A stretch of 29,707 bases of DNA from Daldinia sp. FL1419 (Eukaryota; Ascomycota; Sordariomycetes; Xylariales; Hypoxylaceae), in NCBI GenBank assembly GCA_025201765.1, contig MU623598.1, forward strand, positions 1 through 29,707, given 5' to 3'. The first letter of the stretch is position 1. Every line of letters starts with the position of its first letter. A program made the translations under genes and the position numbers. Positions 10,801-20,751 of this stretch are shown here, piece by piece. Below the pieces are notes generated by a model. That model was not told where the DNA came from. It worked only from the letters and a program-made list of their open reading frames with translations, and made no database searches.

Positions 10801-12103
10801 TCCAATTGCGGCGCCATTATACTTATGCCTGCGGTGATATTTTCAAAGGTATGCTCGAATATACCATCAAATCGGGACACGTCGGTGCTCGTGCCACCCA
10901 TGTCGAATCCAATGATTGGTATCTTGTCCTCCGGGTCGTAACTAGTGCCGGCATGGCCAACGACGCCGCCTGCCGGGCCCGAAAGAACAGCGCGTAGCCC
11001 GCTGAATCTTTGGTGGCGTCAGCGCCCAACCTGCCGAAGAATATTAGAGTGAATAGCGAATCAACTCACTTTCGCACATCCACCAGGCCCCCGTCACTTT
11101 GCATAAAAGCGCAACGCGTGTTAGGCGATTGCAATCTGTCTGTGAAACCCGACTGGAACCCCGAGATATACTGCTGTATGACGGGTGTGAGATAAGCATC
11201 TGCGGTCGCTGACATACCTCTCGAAATCATTTTGATCATTGGTAAGGTGAGACAGGACAACGTCACTTGGGTGAAACCAACCTCAGACGCGATATCCCGG
11301 ACGGCCCGTTCATGATCTGGTACGAAGGTCAATCACTCATAGATCAAGAGTGCTAAGCTTAATTTGATACCTTGGAAGGTATATGAATGAGCGAGGCAAA
11401 CGCATATGCTGCGGTATCCCTCGTCATATAGACCTTGAAGATCCTTTCTAACGCGATCCGTATCCAAAGGCTTGAGAATTCGAATGTATTGACCGTTGAG
11501 GCCCTGAACTAAATTCGGATCGCTCTCCGCGGCCTTACTGATAGCTATTACCTCTTCCTCGTAGAATGGGTTCTGTTGGTAGCCTTCGACTGTGACTCTT
11601 TCAGCTACTTCGACAACCTTCTCGTATAGAACATCCGGTCGCACAATGTTTAAATCGAAGAGTTTAGGCCGCGACTGGAGGCCAATTTTCAAACTGTCTG
11701 AAAAGCCTTCAGTGATGAGAAGAGCGACTTTTTCGCCCTTGCGTTCTAGAAGCGCATTCGTTGCCACCGTAGTTCCCATACGAATGCTGAGGTCCTCGAA
11801 TAGAGAGGTGTCGATCGGCTCATTACGAGGAAAACTCTTTCCGGTGGCCTTCTCGAGAATACGTCTAATACCTTCAATGGGCGCATCATCGTAATTAGAA
11901 GGGTCCTGGGACAGAATCTTGACTATAATGTCATCATCTCGTCCCTCGATTATGCCCAGGCAATCAGTGAAAGTGCCGCCTCTATCTGCGCTCGATTAAG
12001 CATGAAAATTCGACGCCACTAGCTAAGGTGGCGTACCAATAGCGATCTTAATTTTCAATTTAGGATCCGACCCCAAGGGTCCCTGGCTACCGTCGGATGC
12101 CAT
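7884..12103 (-). CDS. OXP1: 5-oxoprolinase, ATP-hydrolysing (fused HyuA/HyuB)
   Basis: Cleaves 5-oxo-L-proline to L-glutamate with ATP hydrolysis, the recycling step of the gamma-glutamyl (glutathione) cycle; a cytosolic enzyme. Five exons deduced on the minus strand: 12103-12037, 11985-11371, 11316-11070, 11007-8095, 8025-7884; 1327 aa, near the usual 1250-1330. N-terminal hydantoinase-A half: DRGGTFTD at 23-30, GTTVATNALLERKG, SDGGL, SGPAGGVVGHAG, and GFDMGGTSTDV around Met346. Then follow GPDSAAAHPGPACYRKGG near 401 and the hydantoinase-B half from about residue 757 (DPIRLSIFGHRFM). The frame shows a stop at 8091-8093, but GTAAGT there is a splice donor. Splicing to 8025 restores the family's C-terminal TPGGGGWG glycine motif plus a 39-residue tail. 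The intron at 11008-11069 uses an AAG acceptor preceded by a CTGAC branch site; only this acceptor gives KFSGLRA. No broken motifs seen; the gene looks functional. Confidence 0.95.
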
Positions 12104-12983
12104 TTCACCTGGGATGTTGGGATCAAACTTGCGAGCTCAGATTTCGAGTTTGATATCATAAAGAAACGAGTAAGTTTCTTCCGATGATATATGATTTGTT
12201 ACCTAGCGCGTGTAACTCACACGAAATGTGGATGCTGCCTTATTCGGCATCCGGATAAGAGATCGTGGGATCTTGGGAAGGTCGGAACGACAGGGAAGGA
12301 GTTGATCTATAGAGGGCTGGGTAACACAAGGTCTAGTTGGTTTGGCAATTTAGTTCGTTGGTAGGTTCATTTGCTTATTTCTTATTGTAATTACCCAGTA
12401 TTCTCGCGGTGACACGAGGAGTAGTGTTAGTTAGTTGGTAGTAGTTCGGCCGTTTGCCGGGGATGATATTGAAGCTTTGTTAGCTTCGTAAAGGGGGGAA
12501 ACGGGAAAATGGTAAATGGGGAAATAAAGTCGTAAGTAGTTGTAAGTAGTTGTAACAATTTAGTTATTCGAAAAAGAAAAAAAGCAAAGAAAAGAGACGC
12601 TATAGTTTTAGTAGTATCCGCCGTTACCTTGAAATGGTGGGTCCATCTCCTATTTCCATTCGAACCCCGCCTCACTCCGATACGGATGTGGATCACGGAC
12701 ACAGATTCGTAGGCAGGTCAAGCCGACGGCGCTAAAACACCCGGGCGGGGCCCAATCAGGACCCGCTCTCCTTTCCGTGATGGACTCATTATACTACACT
12801 ACCGATACTACGCATAGAAATATGTATATATGTATATAAGTATAATTTATTATACTTGTATTAATTATTATTATTCTACCGACTACAAGTATGAAAATGG
12901 CATATCTATTCCCGAGGAGCTAGTACGTATACAGACAAGTACCTCCTTTCGTAGCCCGGCTTCCTACCCAGCTTCTAATCAGG

Positions 12984-13016
12984 TGTATGTATGTATGTAT
13001 GTGTGTGTGGTGTGTG
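12984..13016. repeat. TATG/TG microsatellite
   Basis: A short run of GTAT units passes into GTGTGTG, followed by TGTGTG. It lies in the divergent promoter region between the oxoprolinase and oxidase genes. A related ATGTATATATGTATATA run occurs at about 12820-12840. Confidence 0.85.
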
Positions 13017-13466
13017 ATATCTATAAATTCCCTAACCCTGGATATGACACGTGTGTAGCCTTTCGTACAATTATATCCTTGATACATATATCCGTGAGGC
13101 CCTAACAATCCCCTAGCTAGCATTCCCTAGTAATACCCATTCACATCTCCTATCTTGCCTAACTGGTCATGGCTTGTCGTGGCTTGTCGTGGTAACCCTC
13201 CATCGTGTAGTCTTGTGTCGCCTAGTCTCCCTTGTCTCCCTAGTAGTTTCGTCTACACCTGCAACCATAACACGCCTAAACGTAGGCGTAAAGGGGATTT
13301 TTAAGAGGGAGAACAAATCTCCTCTCCTCCGCGTTACCCACATTGATAGAGTCTAAAGGAACCAAGGGGTTCCTTGTCACGTCAAATCGCGGCAGAATTG
13401 TCTATCGTGCGACTTACTCTTGTTGATCGGCACACCCCGTTTCCACTCGATAACGACGAGAAGTAA

Positions 13467-13473
13467 TATAAAA
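13467..13473 (+). promoter_or_regulatory. TATA-like box of the FAD oxidase gene
   Basis: TATAAAA lies about 108 bases before the ATG at 13581, a usual position for a fungal TATA box with a short leader. No experimental support; assigned by motif and position. Confidence 0.45.
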
Positions 13474-13580
13474 ATGAGGCCGATGTCCGCAATGCAGTAG
13501 AACACCGAGATGCTTTCGTAGTTGTAAACCTTTTCAGACATCACGATTTCCTTACGAGCGCTCGCTCACTCTTTAACAAG

Positions 13581-14935
13581 ATGGCTACGCAAGATTCTAC
13601 AAGACCATCCGTATTGATTGTTGGTGCAGGCTGTTTTGGCCTTGCTACCGCGTATACCCTAGCCTCGTCCGGCTATACAAAAATCACTGTCCTAGAGAAA
13701 GATGATGTGATGCCGAGTCGCTTTTCTGCTGGTAACGACCTCAACAAAGTCATCCGCGCTGAATATGCTGATAATTTCTACACGGATCTCAGTGTCGTAA
13801 GTCGACGAACATTAGGATTTCTGCCCTTAGTTTTCTACTAACGCACTTACCGTCGTAGAAAGCGATCCGCAAATGGCAGAGTGACCCGTTGTATCAACCT
13901 CATTTCCATCAGACCGGTTTCTTGAATGTGACTTCAGAGAATGCCCCGCAAGCAACCAAGGATGTGGTTACCAATTACTTTACTTCAATTCAGGGCCATC
14001 CGGACTTTGAGGGACAAGTCGAAACTGTTAGAGGTGCAGAAGAGATAAGAAGGGTTGCACCAGCCTTCACAGGTCCAACGACGGGATGGACCGGCTACTT
14101 TAATAGAATGGCTGGCTACGCTCATTCGGCGAATGCGTCTAGGGCTGTCTATAATGCTTGTGTTGAATTGGGCGTCAATTTCGTCCTTGGTAGAGACAAA
14201 GGACAAGTGACTGAACTACTTTATGACGCCATATCACCTAGAAGGACGTGTGTCGGGGTTAAGACGCGCGGGGACGAAAAATACTATGCAGACAAGGTCA
14301 TACTGGCGTTAGGTGCTGACGTGCCAGGCTTGATTCCTCAGTTAGGACCACAGGTTACTGGTCGTTGCTGGGGCGTTGTGCACATTCAACTAACGCCTGA
14401 AGAGGCGAGACCTCTCAGGGGCATACCTGTCACTAATGTCCGGGACCTTGCCTTTTTCTTCGAGCCCGACGAAGCTACTAACAAGCTTAAATTCTGTCAT
14501 ATGGGGGGTGGTTTTACCAACTTTTCCGCGACTAACAATGGGCTATCACTTCCTTACGGGAAACTAGAAGAATCCCAATTCATCCCATTGGATGATGAGG
14601 CCTACATTCGTAAACTGCTACAGGAGGTGTTTCCCCAGTTTGCAAACCGACCACTAATCGACAAACACCTGTGCTGGTTTGCAGACACGATAGACTCCGA
14701 CTACATTATTGATTATGTCCCTGGCCTTAATTCCTCGCTTATTGTACTCTCTGGGGACTCGGGCCACGGATTCAAGATGCTCCCAATCTTTGGAGGGTTC
14801 GTCAAGGATGTTTTGGAAAAAGGGTTGCAAGAGAACGTGAAGTGGCAGTGGAAAGATGATACTAAACTTAAGGCGACGGGAACGTGGCGTGGTGACACAG
14901 CTACGCAGGAATTGTCAGAAATACCACGTGCATAG
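13581..14935 (+). CDS. FAD-dependent amine oxidase, DAO family (amadoriase / saccharopine-pipecolate-sarcosine oxidase type)
   Basis: Predicted flavoenzyme oxidising the C-N bond of a secondary amine such as a fructosyl amino acid, saccharopine, pipecolate or sarcosine, giving H2O2. Exons 13581-13796 and 13859-14935 give 430 aa, the usual length. The 62-nt phase-0 intron has a perfect CTAAC branch site, and splicing joins TDLSV to KAIRKWQSDPLY, as the family requires. Dinucleotide-binding GAGCFG occupies residues 15-20, with Glu39 at the end of strand 2 to bind the adenosine ribose. SAGNDLNKVIRAEY follows at about 49-62. Cys344, in LCWFADT, sits where this family attaches FAD covalently. SGDSGHGFKMLP at about 370-381 is the second flavin-contact segment. 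The C-terminus ends PRA, not a standard peroxisomal SKL-type signal, although relatives are often peroxisomal. Substrate cannot be fixed from the sequence. It is divergent from 5-oxoprolinase and followed 1.7 kb later by a co-oriented permease gene. Confidence 0.9.
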
Positions 14936-16596
14936 CTACCTAACACAACATATGTACGATGAGAAGGGGTCGAGGATTATGTCAACCCCCTTTCCCAATT
15001 AGATGGTCCTTGCAGTTGTCAGCAAGCACAATACATATTCCTCCATATTCCTCCATCCAGTTAGGTTCGCGAGAACACCTAAGAAAATTCAAATGCCGGT
15101 GTTCCCGAGCCTGTCCGAGCCTATCCAAAGTTGAAAATAGTCACATTAGGTAACTATATAATACTAGACCACTGAAACGTCTAGGAACAAGGGCTTGTAG
15201 TTGGATTAGTGGTTCGGTGTTAAATATTTTCATATTTTCTTTTTCGTGACCGACGTGTTCCTTTCCTCGTCTCTTGGCCCCCTTTTAGGTTTTCACAATA
15301 GCCACTTTTAATAATAATTTCCTTATGATGATTTACTGCGGTACTTACCTAGGCATATCGCTCTATTCACTTTATGATGCGGTGACAATAATGATGGTAT
15401 TAAATTGTTTATTACTGGGTGGTCCTCTAATCCACCCAAATACACGGGTAGTTCACGGGCAATAGTCCTTGAATGTATCCATGGCGTGTGGGATGGTTAG
15501 AGTACTAGGTAGAACAGCGCTGGTTTTGTGCGTGACGAAAGAAGTCCTTCATATCGTGATATATTGATCATGGTGTTTGAAACGGCACTCGTTACACACG
15601 CAACCACGAGTATTACGCAACTCACTGATAGAACGCGACTTCTATCATACGAGCGTATGCATCTAGAGTTTTATTGGTAAGATAGCTACCTCGAACTACT
15701 TTACTACCATACAAACGACGATAGAGCCGTGCTGTCCAAACTCCAGAGAGAAGGCTCACTAATATTGATGCTGACCGCATCACATCAAAACGCCTAGCCA
15801 ATAAGCGCAGACGAGGCGAGCTAGCCGCAACAGTAGGGCCCAGAGAGTCGGTAACAACCATAGCTCAACTGGTAGACTGGGGTTTATCAAAGCGGTTTCG
15901 TGCTCAACGACATATATGCCGCTTAGATCTGCGGATAGACTAGATTATTACTTACATCAGATCCTAGTATGCGGCCGTGTTGCTCTCCCACAATGCTCTT
16001 TAGGGGATTCTATTGGACAGGAATATATCTCGAACTGTTTAGTAAGAATATATCGGAGTTGTCCAAAGCTCCCCGCTACGTCAACTCCTTTTGGACGGAC
16101 TTTTCTCCACAGTACGCAGCCAATACCTTCCAACAACCCCTGGTTCTGGCAAATGAAAATGAGGCATTGCACGGCCCCAAGACCGGGTTGCCGTTATCAG
16201 ACGTTACATGCCGAATCTAGGCGTTACCACCCGTTCGTCGCCTCGAGCTTCTGTCATTACCAAGCCATAAGCTGGGAAGCTCGGACCAGGAAGACTTTCT
16301 AGAATGTGTAATTGCTGAACTCCGTGATCACTCTGGCGCGTGTTAAACATTGGCAAGTTATGGCGTCTCGGGTATCATGGGCTGAGAAGGGATTGTCGTG
16401 GGATAAAGGTAATAATTACCATTACGGCTGTCGCTACTAATACAATTCGCATTGCAACTCATAAGTTCGACGTATCTATCGTCTTCGTCCTGCCCCTCCA
16501 AAGACCTTCTAGGATCTGTAGCGAACTATCTCGACGCGTCATTAAACTAAATTTCTAGCAGTAGAATCCAGGGCATACAAGATACAAGCGCACACC
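14936..16596. other. Intergenic region upstream of the permease gene
   Basis: About 1.66 kb with no gene I can support. Minus-strand 15622-15861 (79 residues, ATG start) and plus-strand 15969-16220 are the best open frames; neither resembles a family I know. A tRNA-like internal promoter A-box (tagctcaactgg) sits at about 15861-15872. GATA-type motifs occur near 15624, 15679 and 15719. The final few hundred bases presumably hold the permease promoter. Confidence 0.5.
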
Positions 16597-18281
16597 ATGC
16601 ATCATCCTGATGGGAGCAGAACGGACCATAAGGGAGCTGTGCTTGCTGAAACTGAGGCCGGAAGCCGTGGAGCTGGCGACTTGGCGGGTCTAGGACGCGA
16701 CGCCGACGTCGCCGCCCGGTTCCTCGCTTCTCTGGACCCATCCATCGTTAACGAGCCGATCACGAAAGAAGAATCTCGACGCGTACTATGGAAAGTCGAT
16801 CTCATCATCTTGCCTCTGTTGGCCCTCTCCGTAATTATTTCGGCAGTAGACAAAGTCATCATTTCAAATGCGGCAATCTATGGTATGCGCGAGGACACCC
16901 ATCTGGTCGGTGATCAGTTTTCGTGGGTCGGGTCTATCTTCTACTTTGGCTTCTTAATCGCCGAATGGCCCGGTAATGTTTTGATTCAGAGGCTTCCGCT
17001 TCGGACGTTCTATGCTGCGACAGTTCTTATCTGGGCAGGCCTGACATTTGCCACCGGCGGAACGCACAGTTTCGCGAGTCTGGCATCCGTTCGTTTCCTG
17101 AGTCAGTATATCTGCCATAGTCCTTAATGAACCCGTGGGGAAGTATCCAAGAGCTAACGATGATATTAGTGGGCATATTTGAGGCTGTGGTCTTCCCCGT
17201 TTGTACCTTAGTTTCGGCGATGTGGTGGACCATCGAGGAACAACCAATTAGGATCGCCATCTGGTACAATACCTTGTCTTCTGTGATCACAGGAATATTC
17301 TCGTACGGCGTCGGCCGTAGTAACTCTGATGTCGCCCCGTGGCGGCTGCTGTTCTATATTCTAGGGGGGATCACCACCGTCTGGGCAGTGATCCTCTATG
17401 CGTTCCTCCCGAGCTCGCCAGTCGAGGCCTGGTGGTTGAATGATCGGCAGAAGTACGTCTGCCTTGAACGGGTCCGCAAAAGCAATACCGGCATCGAGGA
17501 CAAGAAGATCAAATGGTATCAGGTTAAGGAGTGCTTGACGGAACCTAGAGCTTGGCTGATCTCCATATTTGCTTGCGCTATCAATATCCCTAATGGTAGG
17601 AAACAAATCCGCCCCTAAATAATTGGATGCCATACTAACACGGATCCCACCGTAGGCGGCCTGGTCACCTTTGCGGCCATAATCGTCAATAATATGGGGT
17701 TTAGCCCCCTTGACACCACGCTCCTAGGAATGCCCACCGGTGTCATCGCGACAGCTTGGTCTATAATCTTGAATTGTGTCGCAAGCCGTCTGCCCGGTTG
17801 GCGGTGCGTCCTTATCGTATTTTCTATATTGTTTCCCATGGCTACGGCCATATTGATGTGGAAACTCCCTTCGGACAACAAGCTTAGTCGTCTAGGCGCT
17901 TATTATGCATTTTATTCGTACTGGGCACCTTACGCCATGTGTACTTCTCTTCCGATGGCCAACACGTCGGGACACACGAAGAAGGTCACGCTGAATGCAA
18001 TGTTTTTCTTAGGTTACTGTGTAGGAAACATCCTAGGCCCCCAGGTATTCCGCGCCGATGACGCCCCAGAGTATCATAAAGGGTACATCGGTCTCCTAAT
18101 ATCGCTCATCGTTGGCGCCGTGTCCATCGTAGCCTATGGTCTTACTTGCTACTGGGACAATGCTAAACGTAATAAGCTGCAAGGAGGGGCCCCAGTGCCC
18201 CAGACAGAGGAGGAGATGACACGAGAAGCTTTCTCTGATATGACCGACAGGGAGAAGCTCAACTTTCGATATACGTACTGA
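16597..18281 (+). CDS. MFS permease, anion:cation symporter family (Dal5/allantoate-permease-like)
   Basis: Predicted plasma-membrane proton symporter of the major facilitator superfamily. Relatives import allantoate, ureidosuccinate, dipeptides, nicotinate, pantothenate or biotin precursors. Exons 16597-17101, 17170-17595 and 17656-18281 give 518 aa, typical for the family. Both introns (68 and 60 nt) carry CTAAC branch sites, and splicing rebuilds RFLMGIFEA and IPNGGLVTF across the junctions. A hydrophilic N-terminus of about 66 residues precedes 12 hydrophobic segments; TM1 is roughly 69-85. The long central loop follows FLPSSPVEAWWL. Family hallmarks include PWRLLFYILGG, NTSGHTKK and FFLGYCVGNILGPQ in the second half. 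The tail is cytosolic and charged. Exact substrate is not predictable. Position between an amine oxidase and a Zn-cluster regulator suggests uptake of the compound that the neighbours degrade, but that is inference. Confidence 0.92.
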
Positions 18282-20751
18282 TTACCTAGGCACTGGTTAT
18301 TGGTGAGGTATCTTTTACGCTGTAAATTAGCTACCCTTGCTAGATTTCAGGAGGCCTACACGGTGTACGAGAGGAAGTTGCATAATTATTATCTATTCGT
18401 ACCTTTAGTGCAATATACTATATGTAAAATCCTGCAGTGATAGCCTGTATATCCAACAGACCAGTGTTTCCGGGTCAAGAGGAAGCCGGCCGGCAATAAC
18501 GTCGTTCATGAAAGAGGCGACCCTGGTAGGATGGCGTCCATCCGCGCTTTCGTAGCAACATCAGGGGTCGTGAAAATGCTGAGCTATTACCCAGGAAGGG
18601 AGGGATTCGTCGTCGTCTGTCAAGAAGCCGCACGATACTGCCGGAATTGTATCAGAGATTCTCACGGGGTGGGTCCGGATAGAACCTTACGTACCAGAAA
18701 ATAGCATAGTTATCATGACTTTTTAAGTGGGCTGTTCTATCGGCGATACTCAAGGGTTTTCGGGAGTCGTAAAAACTAAGATGGGATCCTTATTTCGTGG
18801 TATGTTTTCTTCAGGGAAAATCATGGCGGTGGATCTGATAAGATAATTACAAGTGCCGCTTCATGACTCGTGTCGTTGGACCAGGGGAGAGAAGATGTTT
18901 CTTAGAAGTTCCCGAAATGGGAACAATAATGAACAACGAGCCGTTTGATTCGTCGGTTCGGTTAGTACATAGTATATGTCGACATGGTCTTGAATTTCTT
19001 CATCAAATTGTTTAAGAATCCCTAGACTCCCTAGACTCCCTAGACTCCCTAGACTCCCTAGACTCCCTAGACTCCTTAGGCTATTATTTTGAACCGTAGT
19101 AGTGGGGTTGTACGTCCTTTGCTACTATGTAATAAGCAGCACTAATGCAACGGAGAATACCCACGCGCTATGTGCTCGCTTCGACCTTCAAATGCGGCAC
19201 AACTACCGTTAGGTACAGTGGCGATGTGGATCCCACGATGTGATGGAGCCGGTAGGGAAACATTCCGCTCTCATGATCTATCGGTTAGAGCTTCAATTCC
19301 CTATGCCCGGATGAGAATCTAATGGTTTTAATTTGTTTTAACTACACGCGTAGCGTCTTTGGACCTTATGATCTTCATGAGATGGATGAGATGATGTGGC
19401 ATCCAACCTTTTGCCAGACAAAAAAACACCTAAACCCGATACCTGGTGGATCTTAATGATCACCATATAAACCCCCGTAATTATATTCTCACTCATACAT
19501 ATTTATTATGTCTTCGCTCTCAAAGACTCTTGTTTTCGTCTTAGAGCTTCATCGTCGAGTCCTCTGCCTAAGTTTTAGTTTACCAGGCAGACGTGGATTT
19601 TATTACCTTTATGATCCCCCATCTAGGAGGTCGCGCGTCACATTCATTGTTCATGGGTTTTATCAAGTAGATGAGTCGCGATAGCGCAAGCTTTCTGCAA
19701 AGTTGCAAGCCATCCAAAGAAGCCGAACGGGAGACTCGAGCTCGTTTAAGTCGTGCTTACGGAATTCCCTTAATACGAAGCTTTCCAGGGAATTGGCGCT
19801 TTCAAGCAAGGGGTACTTACAATACCCCGCCTTGGGTTAACGAAGACCTGGTTTTCACGACATCTGCGGGTATCGTAGCTGGGATAGATGAGTGCGCTGC
19901 CGTACCGAGAGTATGGATAGGCTGTGTCGTTGCCTGCCGGCTCGTATTATGTCGACTCGGGTTTCGGCCTCGACTAATATTGAAGTAAGCTAGGTGGATG
20001 CGTCAATGACCGACCCTGACATGCACAATACCATTCATAGGCACATAACGATGAGGTCGAAGAAATTCCTGCTCCTTTGGACAAGATGCCGCGTGGTATT
20101 GAGGTGCGGGAAACGAATGGGCGGCAAGTCCCAACCTGAATTGAGAAAAGCCTGTCTACATCGGTCGATACCATTGATCAGTCCCTCATGAATCATTTGA
20201 GGTACATCATTCGCGTCCGCTATTGCCATCAAATTAAGTTTGCTTTCGAGTCGATAGTTCAGCACATCAAACATACGGGATCGACCTGGCTTCCACAACC
20301 TAGCTTGCCGCGTACAATAAATTGGTAGGTGTATGGGCAATAGAATATAACACTGCGGAATTCCCAGCCCGGACTCGATGGGTAGTGAAAACATGATTTG
20401 GAAGAACTTCAAGCGGATACGGTCAACACAATAGCTGACGAGCACCATGAATTTGGGACTCCTTGCAAAATACAAATGACTTTCTACCTACAATAGGTTT
20501 TTACCGAGCTAAGTAAATCACAATCACCCCAATCCCTTACCAAAACAATTATGTAGACGCACCAGCCGAAAACCTCCTTTTGTGTCTATTCGGAGTTAGC
20601 TAATTGAATGACAGGCCATATAAAACCAAATGAAGAAACCAATATGAACTTACCCCATGCCGAACTCATTTAGCTAGGTAAACTCCAAACTATTCCATCA
20701 TATCAGGGAAAACATAAGTCCTTCGAATACCCGCGTAACTCCGTCGCATAA
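18282..20751. other. 2.5 kb intergenic region with possible gene remnants
   Basis: Lies between the 3' ends of the permease (+) and the transcription factor (-). It holds the 9-bp tandem repeat at 19019-19072. A TATA box (tataa, 19466-19470) stands 37 bases before an ATG at 19508 that opens a 58-codon frame. An ATG-started frame of 105 codons follows at 19671-19988 (+), and a 146-codon frame runs at 20035-20475 (-). I recognise none of these proteins and see no convincing splicing that would join them. They may be an orphan gene, decayed sequence or chance. Confidence 0.45.
19019..19072. repeat. Six tandem copies of a 9-bp unit (TCCCTAGAC)
   Basis: Six identical back-to-back copies of TCCCTAGAC are followed by a degenerate seventh (TCCTTAGG). 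The unit contains the palindrome CTAG. It sits in the intergenic region after the permease gene, not in a recognisable reading frame. Probably a minisatellite. Confidence 0.95.

Larger units (their letters stand above)
12104..13580. promoter_or_regulatory. Divergent promoter region between 5-oxoprolinase and FAD oxidase genes
   Basis: This 1.48 kb contains the 5' ends of two divergently transcribed genes. Visible elements are a TATA-like box at 13467-13473 about 108 bases before the oxidase ATG, a perfect 8-bp hairpin at 13356-13375, and an AAGAAAC/GTTTCTT inverted repeat near 12160-12180. GATA-type motifs that could bind AreA-like nitrogen regulators occur as TGATAG near 13344 and CGATAA near 13448. 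TG-rich microsatellite DNA lies near 12980-13015. Frames at 12427-13105 look non-coding. Regulation by any named factor is not demonstrated. Confidence 0.5.

Noticed and set aside
8375..11029. Multiple open frames on both strands inside the oxoprolinase gene
   Set aside because: Shadows of a long real coding sequence whose motifs are all in one minus-strand frame.
12427..12702. 91-codon minus-strand frame upstream of oxoprolinase
   Set aside because: Phe/Thr/Pro-rich translation of pyrimidine-rich promoter DNA; no conserved features.
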